Of a DNA stretch of 64,000 nt, positions 43,961 to 53,587 are shown in pieces; position 1 is the stretch's first letter, and every line of letters begins with the position of its first letter. Source of the stretch: Sphingobacterium paucimobilis HER1398 (GTDB taxonomy: Bacteria > Bacteroidota > Bacteroidia > Sphingobacteriales > Sphingobacteriaceae); assembly GCF_000416985.1 (NCBI RefSeq), contig NZ_ATDL01000015.1, forward strand, positions 248,001 to 312,000, given 5' to 3'. Made by a program: the position numbers and the translations under genes. A model generated the notes under the pieces. It was not told the origin of the DNA, did not search any database, and saw nothing but the letters and a program-made list of their open reading frames with translations.

Positions 43961-46027
43961 TTAATCAAACTTGGACCGCTGAATCCGAACCGCATTCAGA
44001 ATAGCAATTAAAGCGACCCCGACATCGGCAAATACAGCCTCCCACATCGTAGCCAAACCTCCGGCACCTAAAATGAGAACAATTCCCTTAACGACAAAAG
44101 CAAGGGTAATATTCTGCCATACTATTCTTTTGGTCTTCTTCCCTATCCGTATCGCAACAGGGATTTTACTGGGCTTGTCATCCTGTATCACAACATCTGC
44201 AGTCTCTATCGTCGCATCACTTCCCAATCCCCCCATTGCTATCCCTACATCACTGAGTGCGACCACAGGAGCATCATTGACACCATCGCCTACGAATGCA
44301 ACGGATTCACCTTTACCTTTAATCTCCTCCACACGTTTCACTTTGTCTTCGGGCAACAGATCTCCAAAAGCATTGTCAATCCCCAGCTCCTTAGCGACGT
44401 ATTGTACGACTGAACTCTTATCGCCACTCAGCATGGTCGCTTTTACACCGCTATTATGCAACTGTTGGATAGTCTCTAAAGCATCTTCTTTGATACGATC
44501 GGCAATAGTGATGTAACCGACAAACTGGCCACCATAAGCGATAGCGATGACGGTAAAGACAATACTGGCCGGATCGATATCATATTGGATAGCAAATTTA
44601 TCCATCAACCTGAAATTACCGACCAAAAGCTCTTTCCCTCTTACCGTGGCCTTCAATCCATGGCCAGCTATCTCCTCGACATCTTCGAGTACAAGGCTAT
44701 GGTCCAGGTCTCCTACATATTTATGAATTGCTGTCGCTACTGGATGTGAACTTTTACTTTCCAATATATTGACCATGGCCAACATATCCTGACGGTCAAA
44801 TTCATTCGCTATAACAACGTCTTGCACTTCAAATACGCCCTCGGTCATGGTACCGGTTTTATCCATCACTACGTTCTGAATATCAGCTAAGATATCGAGG
44901 AAGTTAGAACCTTTGATCAGGATACCATTGCGACTGGCGGCCCCTATTCCTCCGAAGTAGCCCAAAGGAATAGATATCACCAACGCACAGGGACAGGAAA
45001 TAACCAAAAAGATCAATGCTCTGTATAACCAGGTTACAAATTGATAATCTGACACAAATAAAGCGGGCAGCAATGCAATCCCTAGGGCTAAGAAGACAAC
45101 AATAGGGGTATATATCTTAGCGAATTTAGAGATAAACAACTCGGTCGGCGCTTTTTTACTGCTGGCCTGTTGTACCATTTCGAGAATCTTACTCAGTTTA
45201 CTATCCGCATAAGCTGTAGTAATCCGAACATCCGCCAATGTATTCAGATTGATCATACCGGCCAGTACGACCTCGCCCGCATATTTCGTATCAGGCTTGC
45301 TCTCGCCGGTCAGGGCCGCTGTATTAAACACGGCCTGATCGCTCAGAAGAACACCGTCTAGACCTAGCTTCTCTCCTGGCTTGAGCTGTACGACATCATC
45401 AATACGTACATCCTTCGCTTTGATCAATGAAGCTACATTATCTCGGATTACCGTCGCTTCATCGGGGCGTTGATCCAACAACGCCTTGATATTGGACTTG
45501 GCTCTAGATACTGCTAGAGTTTGAAAACTCTCTCCTACGGCGTAAAACAGCATCACTGCCACGCCTTCTGGATACTCGCCAATAGCAAAAGCTCCCAGCG
45601 TAGCAATCCCCATCAAGAAGAACTCGGAAAAGAAATTGCCCCGGCGGATACTGGATACAGCATCCTTAAGAACGGGCAGCCCTACTGGTAAATACGCAAC
45701 CACATACCATAGTAAGCGAATCCATCCGTTAAACCAATCCTGTGGAAAATAATTGTCAATACCTAAAGCTACAAGCAACAATACCAAACTGATAATAGCT
45801 GGCATAAATAGCTTTAAATAACTACCATCTGTAAAATCGTGACTGTGGTCATGTCCATCATGATCATCGTGGGCTACATCTGCAGCGTCATGTGTGCAAC
45901 AGCTTCCTGTATCCTTGCCTTTTTTTGAACCGACAAGTTCAGAAGCCCCCGCTTTGTCATATATTTTTTGGGTTTGTGTACAGCAAAGCTGCCTCCCCTT
46001 CTCGTCATAACGATGTTTATGTTCCAT
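43961..46027 (-). CDS. P1B-type Zn/Cd/Pb-translocating ATPase (ZntA/CadA-like), unusual N-terminus
   Basis: A 688-residue metal pump exporting divalent ions from the cytoplasm. Core motifs: metal site ISCPCALVISIPL (C345-P-C347), phosphorylation site D389-KTGTMT, HP dipeptide at about 428, GDGVNDAPVVALSDVG, and a late-helix Asp in FADVGVALIAILNAVR typical of the Zn/Cd group. The first 70 residues hold no GMTCxxC heavy-metal domain. Instead they have two Cys pairs (QLCCTQ, GSCCTHD) and a His/Asp run (HDDHDGHDHSHD), which may bind metal. It is the last gene of efflux operon 2, 24 bases after czcB. Confidence 0.93.
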   Translation of the reverse strand: MEHKHRYDEKGRQLCCTQTQKIYDKAGASELVGSKKGKDTGSCCTHDAADVAHDDHDGHDHSHDFTDGSYLKLFMPAIISLVLLLVALGIDNYFPQDWFNGWIRLLWYVVAYLPVGLPVLKDAVSSIRRGNFFSEFFLMGIATLGAFAIGEYPEGVAVMLFYAVGESFQTLAVSRAKSNIKALLDQRPDEATVIRDNVASLIKAKDVRIDDVVQLKPGEKLGLDGVLLSDQAVFNTAALTGESKPDTKYAGEVVLAGMINLNTLADVRITTAYADSKLSKILEMVQQASSKKAPTELFISKFAKIYTPIVVFLALGIALLPALFVSDYQFVTWLYRALIFLVISCPCALVISIPLGYFGGIGAASRNGILIKGSNFLDILADIQNVVMDKTGTMTEGVFEVQDVVIANEFDRQDMLAMVNILESKSSHPVATAIHKYVGDLDHSLVLEDVEEIAGHGLKATVRGKELLVGNFRLMDKFAIQYDIDPASIVFTVIAIAYGGQFVGYITIADRIKEDALETIQQLHNSGVKATMLSGDKSSVVQYVAKELGIDNAFGDLLPEDKVKRVEEIKGKGESVAFVGDGVNDAPVVALSDVGIAMGGLGSDATIETADVVIQDDKPSKIPVAIRIGKKTKRIVWQNITLAFVVKGIVLILGAGGLATMWEAVFADVGVALIAILNAVRIQRSKFD

Positions 46028-46051
46028 ATCAACAATATACTATTTTTATAA

Positions 46052-47344
46052 TTAATGGGAGTGTCCACCCGTGTTACTTAATTTCGCATTAATAAAAAAC
46101 GCTCCTTTTACAACAACCTGCGTATCTTTCGCAAATTCTTGTACAGGAATAATCGCGGTATAACCGAGTTCACTCGCTCCTTTCGCAATCTCTATTTTCT
46201 CAAAATTGATCTGTCCTTCTTTCATCGCTCCCTCTGCATGAGCATGCCCATGTTCCTCCCCTTCTTTGTGATCATGTCCCTCCTCATCGTGGTGAGCTTC
46301 CCCTTCCTTATCAGTGATAACGAAAACGTAATACTTCCCATCCGCTTCGACGATAGCATCATTTGGCACAGCTAAACTCTTACTTTCATTAAGGTCCAAT
46401 AATCCAATCGTGTTCATACCATCTATCAGCCCTTGCTTGTTACCGAACACATCACAGTGTACCGTTATAGACTTACTGTCGTTTTCAAATGAAGAACCGA
46501 TCCGAAAGACTTTTGCTTTATAAGTCACACCGGGATTATTGGTAAGCATAAAATCGATAACCTGTCCAATTTTCACTTGAGGTAGATCCTTTTCAAAAAC
46601 CTGTAAATCCAGATGGAGCGAACTATTATCCACAATCTCTACTACAGGCGAAGATACGTCCACATAGCTGCCAATTTTTGCAAAAACATTACTCACAGTG
46701 CCATTTATTGGACTTTTCACCAACAATACGGATTTCAAGCTTTCATCAGTAAGGTTATTTATATCTATTCCCATCAGCTCGATTTGCTGCTGCAGCGATG
46801 CACGCCGTGTCCGTAAGGTATTCATTGTGGTACGAGCAGCCTGCAGATTCTTTCCTGCACCAGCATTGGACGCATTCAACTCCTGTTGACGTTGCAACTC
46901 CTGTTCAGCCAACACGATCTGGCTCGATACCGTAAGGTATTCTTCCTGTAGCTGAATATATTGCGGATTAGTAATGGACGCTATCGTCTGTCCTTTACGA
47001 ACATAATCTCCCAATTGAACCAAGAGTGTCTTGATAACTCCTCCATACAGAGACGTTGCATTTGCCTTGTTATTATTGGGCACACTCAGTTGTCCATTGA
47101 CTTTAACGGTACTGGACAGGCTTTTATACTCCAGACTTCCCCAGGTGATCCCCACTGAAGCAATCTGTTCTTTATTTAAGGTCGCAATAGTCGTCACCTC
47201 TTCGACATGACCTTCTTCAGCAGTCTCCGATCCAGCAGTGCCGCCACCGTCACCTTGAGTTCCCTTCCCCTTACAGCCCCAGGACAATATACAAATCAGT
47301 AGTACCGGTATTATTGTCTTTATATATAGTTTCATCTTATTCAT
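46052..47344 (-). CDS. CzcB-like RND periplasmic adaptor with His-rich tail (lipoprotein)
   Basis: A 430-residue adaptor. The lipobox ICILSWGC suggests an anchor, followed by a Gly-rich linker. Core blocks: VKVNGQLSVPNNNKANATS, GGVIKTLLVQLGDYVRKGQT, a long coiled-coil hairpin, and VKSPINGTVSNVFAKIGSYV; barrel part LDLQVFEKDLPQVKIGQVI. Near the C-terminus a His/Glu insert (HHDEEGHDHKEGEEHGHAHA) and the final HSH are likely metal-binding. It should link the CzcA-CzcC fusion encoded nine bases upstream. The insert is absent from the other adaptor in the window. Confidence 0.92.
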   Translation of the reverse strand: MNKMKLYIKTIIPVLLICILSWGCKGKGTQGDGGGTAGSETAEEGHVEEVTTIATLNKEQIASVGITWGSLEYKSLSSTVKVNGQLSVPNNNKANATSLYGGVIKTLLVQLGDYVRKGQTIASITNPQYIQLQEEYLTVSSQIVLAEQELQRQQELNASNAGAGKNLQAARTTMNTLRTRRASLQQQIELMGIDINNLTDESLKSVLLVKSPINGTVSNVFAKIGSYVDVSSPVVEIVDNSSLHLDLQVFEKDLPQVKIGQVIDFMLTNNPGVTYKAKVFRIGSSFENDSKSITVHCDVFGNKQGLIDGMNTIGLLDLNESKSLAVPNDAIVEADGKYYVFVITDKEGEAHHDEEGHDHKEGEEHGHAHAEGAMKEGQINFEKIEIAKGASELGYTAIIPVQEFAKDTQVVVKGAFFINAKLSNTGGHSH

Positions 47345-47353
47345 TATTGCACA

Positions 47354-50300
47354 CTATTTATTATTTAAGTAATTGATCTCTATAGCCGACTTATTGTACA
47401 GATTGAGGACATCGAGATGATTCTGTCTAATGGTTATAGCCTGCCCCAAAAACTGGCTCAGCTCAGCAAATCCAATTTCTCCTGTATTATAACTCAGGGT
47501 GGCAGCCTTAATGATCTCATCGGCCTGTCGAAGTCCCGATTTCTCATAAAACTGAAGTAACGCATTGTTCTTTTCCATATCAGCCAGTGCTGTCGCCCTA
47601 TCAGTCTGCAGCAGCTGCTTATTATAAGCCAACAAACCTTCCTGTGTCTTCACCTCCGCCTGTGCTGCCCTTATTTTATTTTTTGCAGCAGCAAGGCCAA
47701 ACAACGGGAAAGAGGCGCCTATAGAGAATCCGGTAACAGGATCCTTCTTTCCCAAGAAGCGCTGCGAAGAAAAAGAACCAGAGAAATCAGGCATATTACT
47801 ATTACGCTGTACACTCACATTAGATTCGGCAATGGCTACATTTTGTTGCTGTAAAGCCACTATCGGATGCATCACATTATCCCCCAACAACTCCATTTTT
47901 ACTTTCTGCATAGGATCTACAACAGGCAACATCCATTCATTACGATTGGTCAACAACATCAGCTGCTGTTGCTGGACGATCATTTCTTTCTTATTCTGTT
48001 CAATCTGCGCCCGCAGCTCATTGAGTTTTGCTTCTGCCGCAATACGGTCCAACATAGCCACATCACCTGTACGAACCCGTAGATCCGTCGCCTTGAATAG
48101 ATTGTCATAGATACTGTCCAATTGATTGAACAAGGTCTGTTTGTCCTGTAAATACCATAATTGAAAATAAGCGAGGCGGATATCCCTTTTTATTGTCGCC
48201 GTTAAAAGCTCCTTATTCAACTCCGCATATTTTAATTGTTCCGTAAAGTATTTCTTACGTGCAGAGTAGAGCCCTGGCCAAGCAATATCCTGTGACAAAC
48301 CTATTTGGGGCCTTCCTGTTGTGTTAGAAGGTTGCATTTCATCGTTCAATACAGATACCCCAAACTTTGCAATATCTACCGCTGTCTTAACCGTATAACC
48401 GGCAGCATCCACTTCACTTTGATTAATCTTATACTGCAGATTATTCTTCATGGCACTGTCAATCAGATTATCGACAGACACCCTACTTTGAGCCTGGGCA
48501 AAAAATAATCCGGTTCCACATAGGAATACGGTCAACATTGTTTTTATCATAGTATCCTTCTTCCACTTTAGTTTTGAATTAAAAATAATATAGAGCAGTG
48601 GCAGCACAAATAAAGTCAGGAAAGTCGCTGTTACCAGACCTCCGATAACCACCGTAGCCAATGGCTTCTGAACCTCTGCTCCAGCACTGCTACTGATAGC
48701 CATTGGTAGAAAACCCAAAGAAGCTACTGTAGCTGTCATTAACACGGGTCGTAATCTGATCAAGGTACCTTCCCGTACACGTTGCAGCACATCCTTTATA
48801 CCTTCTTTTTCGAGTTGATTGAAGGTACCAATCAGCACAATTCCATTCAATACAGCCACACCGAACAAAGCAATAAAACCTATCCCCGCACTGATACTAA
48901 AAGGCATGCCACGGAGTAAAAGGGCCAATACTCCACCAATAGCACTCATTGGAATAGCCGTAAAGATCAGAATAGCCTGTTTGAACGAATGGAAAGTAAA
49001 ATACAGCAACATAAAGATCAGCAACAAAGCGATAGGCACAGCGATCATCAAGCGAGCAGAGGCTTTCTGCAGATTCTCGAATTGTCCCCCATAGGTAAAG
49101 TAATAGCCGGAAGGAAGTGCTACATTTTCCAATTTCTGTTGAATCTCCTCCACAACAGATTGAACATCACGATCGGCAACATTAAACCCGATTACAATCC
49201 TTCGCTTGCCCGACTCCCTACTGATCTGTGCGGGACCTAGTTTGAAATCAACATCTGCCAGCTGAAACAATGGAACCTGTATCCCATTAGCCGTGGGTAT
49301 CAATAAATTCCGAACGTCATCAATACTACTTCTATGCGTGCTATCCAGTCTGACGACAAGATCAAAACGTCTTTCATTCTCATATACACTTCCCGTGCGC
49401 TTACCTGCAAAGGCGGTACTTACGATATCGTTTACGTCCTGAATGGTCATCCCGTAATTTGCAATACGCGTATGGTCGTATACAATATTGATTTGCGGAA
49501 GGCCGCTCACACGCTCTATCTGTGGCGCTGTCACCCCAGGCACTCCTTGGATCACTGCTGCTACCTTATTGGCATAATTTGCCAATGTATCCATGTTCTC
49601 CCCAAATATCTTGACCGCTACATCCTGACGTATACCGGTCATCAATTCGTTAAACCGCATCTGTATGGGCTGATTTTTCTCAAAGAAAACTCCAGGGATG
49701 ACTTCCAGCTTCTCCAGTATGGCGTCCCCCAACTCATCATAACTTCTACCAGAGGTCCATTCCGATTGAGGCTTCAATATCACCATCATATCCGTGGCTT
49801 CTGGAGGCATAGGATCCGTCGGAACTTCAGCAGCGCCGGTTTTTCCAACCACCATACGTACCTCATCAAACTCCTTGATGATACGCGAAGCTTTCATGGA
49901 TGTTTCGATACTCTGACTTAAGGAACTTCCTTGAGGCAAGATACAATGGAAAGCAAAATCACCTTCCTGCAGTTGGGGGATAAACTCTCCCCCCATTCTA
50001 CTAAATAAGAAGACGGCTATCCCGAATACCAGTATCGTAAGTGATACAATTACATACTTGACCTTAATCATCTTTTCCAATATCGGTCTATACCCTCTTT
50101 GTAAACGTGCAATCATTTTATCACTGAACGTCTCTTTTCCACTATTTCTTTTTGGAAGGAACAGCGCACACATCATAGGGATATAGGTCAGGGAAAGAAT
50201 CAATGCACCTAGAATGGCAAATCCAACCGTTTTGGCCATTGGGGTAAACATTTTCCCCTCTACTCCGACCAATGTAAGAATAGGGATGTATACGATTAAG

Positions 50301-51664
50301 ATAATGATTTCGCCAAATGCTGCACTTGTTCTTATCTTGGAAGCCGACTCAAATACCTCCTCATCCATCTGTGTCTGTGTAAGCCGTTCGGTAGATTTAC
50401 GTAGCCCTAAATGGTGTAAAGTGGCTTCAACGATGATTACTGCTCCATCTACGATCAGACCAAAATCGATTGCACCCAAACTCATTAAATTGGCACTTAC
50501 GCCAAATACATTCATCATCCCCAACGCAAATAACAGCGACAACGGAATAGCTGAGGCAACAATAAGTCCAGCTCTTAGATTTCCTAAGAATAATACCAGC
50601 ACAAAAATTACAATAAGAGCACCTTCAATCAGGTTTTTCTCCACAGTCTGTATCGCTCGCCCTACAAGGTCTGTCCGATCCAGATAAGGTTCAATAACGA
50701 CATCTTCTGGCAAAGACTTCTGTATCGTAGGTAGTTTATCCTTAATGCGGTTTACAACCTCATTGCTATTTTCGCCTTTCAGCATCATAACGACTCCACC
50801 AACAGCATCGACCTCTCCATTGTACGTCAGTGCACCATAGCGTACCGCACTGCCAAAACGCACATCAGCGATGTCTTTGACATAGACTGGTACCGCTCCC
50901 GTCATTTTTACGGCAATATTCCCCACATCTTCCAACGAGTTGACCAGCCCTACCCCTCGAATAAAATAGGCGTTAGGCTTCTTGTCTATATACGCTCCAC
51001 CTGTATTCTGGTTGTTTTTCTCCAAGGCCGTAAACAGCGCGGGTATACTGACATTCATCGCCCGCAATCGGTCCGGATTGACTGCGACTTCATACTGCTT
51101 GAGCTGTCCTCCAAAACTATTAATCTCAGCAATACCCGGTGTACCATAGAGTTGTCGGGCGACAATCCAATCCTGCATCTCGCGGAGATCCTTTGCATTG
51201 TATTTATCTTCGCTGCCTTTTTTAGGGTGGATGATATACTGATACACCTCTCCTAGTCCTGTACTCACAGGAGCCATTTCAGGACTTCCTATTCCCGCAG
51301 GGATATCTTCCACTGCTTCCTTAAGCTTCTCATTAATAAGCTGTCTGGCAAAATAGATATCTACCTCTTCCTTAAAGACAACTGTAATGACCGACAAACC
51401 AAAACGAGAAATACTTCTTATTTCCTCGATATCGGGCACATTGGCTATACTTTGCTCAATCGGAAAGGTGACTAACTGTTCGACCTCCTGTCCCGCCAGC
51501 GTGGGTACCGAGGTAAATATCTGAACCTGATTATTAGTGATATCAGGAACGGCATCAATGGGTAGTTTCGTGGCACTCCAGCCACCCCAGATGATCAACA
51601 AAAGGGTCATTAACCCAATGATGATTTTATTCTTAATGCTAAATCTTATAATACTATCTAACAC
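47354..51664 (-). CDS. CzcA-type heavy-metal RND pump fused to outer-membrane factor (second copy)
   Basis: A 1436-residue fusion with the same order as the protein at 28373-32701: an HME-RND pump (residues 1 to about 1030; proton-relay D400, D406, E413 in DFGLIVDGAVIIVEAT) and, after a signal-like segment (FLCGTGLFFAQAQS), an outer-membrane-factor domain from about 1050. The two pumps are alike throughout the RND part but clearly diverged, and their factor domains much more so. They are thus old paralogues and not a recent duplication. Substrates are probably divalent cations (Zn, Co, Cd or Ni). Confidence 0.93.
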   Translation of the reverse strand: MLDSIIRFSIKNKIIIGLMTLLLIIWGGWSATKLPIDAVPDITNNQVQIFTSVPTLAGQEVEQLVTFPIEQSIANVPDIEEIRSISRFGLSVITVVFKEEVDIYFARQLINEKLKEAVEDIPAGIGSPEMAPVSTGLGEVYQYIIHPKKGSEDKYNAKDLREMQDWIVARQLYGTPGIAEINSFGGQLKQYEVAVNPDRLRAMNVSIPALFTALEKNNQNTGGAYIDKKPNAYFIRGVGLVNSLEDVGNIAVKMTGAVPVYVKDIADVRFGSAVRYGALTYNGEVDAVGGVVMMLKGENSNEVVNRIKDKLPTIQKSLPEDVVIEPYLDRTDLVGRAIQTVEKNLIEGALIVIFVLVLFLGNLRAGLIVASAIPLSLLFALGMMNVFGVSANLMSLGAIDFGLIVDGAVIIVEATLHHLGLRKSTERLTQTQMDEEVFESASKIRTSAAFGEIIILIVYIPILTLVGVEGKMFTPMAKTVGFAILGALILSLTYIPMMCALFLPKRNSGKETFSDKMIARLQRGYRPILEKMIKVKYVIVSLTILVFGIAVFLFSRMGGEFIPQLQEGDFAFHCILPQGSSLSQSIETSMKASRIIKEFDEVRMVVGKTGAAEVPTDPMPPEATDMMVILKPQSEWTSGRSYDELGDAILEKLEVIPGVFFEKNQPIQMRFNELMTGIRQDVAVKIFGENMDTLANYANKVAAVIQGVPGVTAPQIERVSGLPQINIVYDHTRIANYGMTIQDVNDIVSTAFAGKRTGSVYENERRFDLVVRLDSTHRSSIDDVRNLLIPTANGIQVPLFQLADVDFKLGPAQISRESGKRRIVIGFNVADRDVQSVVEEIQQKLENVALPSGYYFTYGGQFENLQKASARLMIAVPIALLLIFMLLYFTFHSFKQAILIFTAIPMSAIGGVLALLLRGMPFSISAGIGFIALFGVAVLNGIVLIGTFNQLEKEGIKDVLQRVREGTLIRLRPVLMTATVASLGFLPMAISSSAGAEVQKPLATVVIGGLVTATFLTLFVLPLLYIIFNSKLKWKKDTMIKTMLTVFLCGTGLFFAQAQSRVSVDNLIDSAMKNNLQYKINQSEVDAAGYTVKTAVDIAKFGVSVLNDEMQPSNTTGRPQIGLSQDIAWPGLYSARKKYFTEQLKYAELNKELLTATIKRDIRLAYFQLWYLQDKQTLFNQLDSIYDNLFKATDLRVRTGDVAMLDRIAAEAKLNELRAQIEQNKKEMIVQQQQLMLLTNRNEWMLPVVDPMQKVKMELLGDNVMHPIVALQQQNVAIAESNVSVQRNSNMPDFSGSFSSQRFLGKKDPVTGFSIGASFPLFGLAAAKNKIRAAQAEVKTQEGLLAYNKQLLQTDRATALADMEKNNALLQFYEKSGLRQADEIIKAATLSYNTGEIGFAELSQFLGQAITIRQNHLDVLNLYNKSAIEINYLNNK

Positions 51665-51853
51665 AACACCTTAAATTAAATTTTACAGTTTGTTCTAACA
51701 CACGAATATCCGATCCTGCTATAGTTGAGCTCTAAAATAAAGCCATGCTCTAACAACAAATAGTATCAAGAATTGTTGTCGCAAAACAGTATTAAAAATC
51801 AATAAATAAATCCCTATATACGGTTGTATACAGTGTACAAGATCAGGATAGAA

Positions 51854-52180
51854 TTAGGCGATAACCCGGGGTGGTTGCCAAATACTTCCTTTGAAGTCTG
51901 AAACTAGGGGATACTTTCCAAAGAAGCTGTTAGTCAGCTGATATACCAGAGGCTGTTCAGGGCTTTCATACCAAAAAAAAGCAACTTCGCTGATATGTGC
52001 TCCACAACATGCACAGCCACATAAAGGGGTACAGGTGTCATCCTCAGCATGATCATGATTGGATAAATCTTGCTCTAACTGTGTGAAATTATTAGGTATC
52101 GGGACAGTAAGCTGATCAGTACAAGGCATTACTGCCAGTACCAGCATATAAAGGGGTAATATGTACTTCCACCATCCCAT
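51854..52180 (-). CDS. DUF6660-like Cys/His-rich exported protein leading efflux operon 2
   Basis: About 108 residues: an export segment (WWKYILPLYMLVLAVMPC), a metal-ligand-rich middle (NHDHAEDDTCTPLCGCACCG then AH; five Cys and three His), and a tail GSIWQPPRVIA. The tail matches the leader protein of efflux operon 1 (SAIWQPPKYA). Family knowledge: DUF6660 proteins recur beside CzcA pumps in Bacteroidota; no function is assigned. A periplasmic metal-binding or sensing role is inferred. ATG 52180 is preferred to a TTG three codons upstream. Confidence 0.7.
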   Translation of the reverse strand: MGWWKYILPLYMLVLAVMPCTDQLTVPIPNNFTQLEQDLSNHDHAEDDTCTPLCGCACCGAHISEVAFFWYESPEQPLVYQLTNSFFGKYPLVSDFKGSIWQPPRVIA

Positions 52181-52186
52181 TGCTAA

Positions 52187-52218
52187 CAATATTACGCTTT
52201 TTCGGGAATAAAAACAAA
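52187..52218 (-). promoter_or_regulatory. Promoter of efflux operon 2
   Basis: On the minus strand TTTG (52218-52215) and TAATATTG (52194-52187) are spaced by 20 bases, one mismatch from TTTG-N20-TAnnTTTG. The predicted start falls within a few bases of ATG 52180, implying a leaderless or nearly leaderless message. Confidence 0.5.
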
Positions 52219-52372
52219 GAACAAAAGCATCATACAGCCTCTTTTTTAAGCACTTTCCCTTCTCAAACCTACAATTTAGCTTCTACAGCGAAGAAAAACA
52301 GCAGATGTAACAAAATAATAACCTGAACAATCAGGAGAGATTACTTACTTTTATAAAAAATAAACCTTAGAA

Positions 52373-52927
52373 ATGAGAACACTGTTAGTTGGGCTGATAT
52401 TAGCCCTAAGTATGCAAGTCACGGTAGCCCAAAACACGCCCGCACCTGCCGAAGAAGTCCTAAATGCAGCAATTGCCAAAGCGGCCAAAGAAAACAAAAG
52501 TGTCTTGGCTATCTTTCATGCCTCCTGGTGCGGCTGGTGCCATAAAATGACGGCCAGCTTGAGTGACCCTGCGATCAAATCCTATTTCGACAAAAATTAT
52601 GTCATTGCTGACTTTACAGTTTATGAAAGCAAGGGGAAGGAGAATCTAGAGAATCCGGGAGCCGCTGATTTATTAAAAAAATATAACAACGCAGACCAAG
52701 GCCTTCCAACCTGGTTGGTGTTTGACAGTAAAAAGAATCTGATCGCTGACTCACAGATACGGCCCAAAGGAGCTTCCTTAAACACAAAAGGTGAAAACGC
52801 AGGATGTCCGGCAGCAGAACAGGAAGTTGCTCATTTTATAGACTGTCTGCAAAAAAGTTCAACATTAAATACAGCTCAACTCACAGAAATAGCCGCTGTC
52901 TTCCGAAAAAACGAAATAAAACGCTAA
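52373..52927 (+). CDS. Secreted thioredoxin-fold protein (CGWC)
   Basis: A 184-residue protein with a signal peptide (LALSMQVTVAQ) and a thioredoxin-like domain. The redox motif is SWCGWCHKM (C53 and C56), followed by FDKNYVIADFTVYESKGKE and a cis-Pro region GLPTWLVFDSKKN. The C-terminal part has another pair of Cys (AGCPAAEQEV, DCLQ). CGWC with a His after it is like the DsbD-gamma/DUF255 type. It is probably a periplasmic disulphide reductant or oxidant. A terminator follows, so it is transcribed alone. Confidence 0.85.
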   Translation: MRTLLVGLILALSMQVTVAQNTPAPAEEVLNAAIAKAAKENKSVLAIFHASWCGWCHKMTASLSDPAIKSYFDKNYVIADFTVYESKGKENLENPGAADLLKKYNNADQGLPTWLVFDSKKNLIADSQIRPKGASLNTKGENAGCPAAEQEVAHFIDCLQKSSTLNTAQLTEIAAVFRKNEIKR

Positions 52928-52966
52928 GCATTCCATAGGAGCAAATAATCCAATACCATAAATATT

Positions 52967-53000
52967 ACAGACCATTTTAAACCAAAGTGGTCTGTTTTTT
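52967..53000 (+). terminator. Intrinsic terminator after thioredoxin-like gene
   Basis: ACAGACCA (52967-52974) and TGGTCTGT (52988-52995) form an 8-bp stem with a 13-base loop, followed by six T residues. Confidence 0.85.
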
Positions 53001-53014
53001 GTCATAGTATATAT

Positions 53015-53575
53015 ATGAAAACATTCGTAAGATTTCTTGTTCCCATTATACTTATAGGCGTCATAGTATGGCTGGTAAAAGATAAATTTTCGCCAAAGAT
53101 CACAACAGAAACCAAACATCAGATTCTTGTTGAACGGATTGAGTCTATGGGCAAGCTTGAACTGGTAAAATACCGATTCAGTGATGTTATCGAACATAAG
53201 GATATCAGCAACTACCTTCCCGACGCCAGCGTACTGCTGATTGTCAAAGCTGATGCCGTAGGCTGTATCGATCTGAGTAAACTCAAACCCGAAGATGTGA
53301 CCATATCCGGTGATTCGGCCACGATAACACTTCCTAAAGCGGAGCTCTGTTATGTCAAGATAGACCATAAAGCATCAAAGGTTTACGACACCAAGATGGC
53401 CTTCTTTAGAGAAGCAACTCTGGTTGATGAAGCTTTTAAACGTGCCGAAGCAGAAATCACCAAACAGGTGCAGAAATCTGATATATTGGCGCAGACACAG
53501 TCCAACGCCATCCATGTCTTTCAACCCTTATTGGAAGGTCTGGGCTTCAAGAAGGTAAAACTCACTTTTGAATAA
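53015..53575 (+). CDS. DUF4230 family membrane-anchored protein
   Basis: A 186-residue protein with one N-terminal membrane helix (FLVPIILIGVIVWLV) and an extracytoplasmic DUF4230 domain: ILVERIESMGKLELVKYRFS, VLLIVKADAVGCIDLSKL, ISGDSATITLPKAEL. The family is widespread and uncharacterised. It starts 15 bases after the upstream terminator, so it must have its own promoter or depend on read-through. It converges on the amidohydrolase gene. Confidence 0.8.
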   Translation: MKTFVRFLVPIILIGVIVWLVKDKFSPKITTETKHQILVERIESMGKLELVKYRFSDVIEHKDISNYLPDASVLLIVKADAVGCIDLSKLKPEDVTISGDSATITLPKAELCYVKIDHKASKVYDTKMAFFREATLVDEAFKRAEAEITKQVQKSDILAQTQSNAIHVFQPLLEGLGFKKVKLTFE

Positions 53576-53587
53576 CAGGACTGTTAT

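Noticed and set aside
48819..50687. Several plus-strand frames over 80 codons opposite the second CzcA pump
   Set aside because: Shadows of the pump gene; similar frames lie at the same places opposite the first pump because the underlying protein sequence is conserved.
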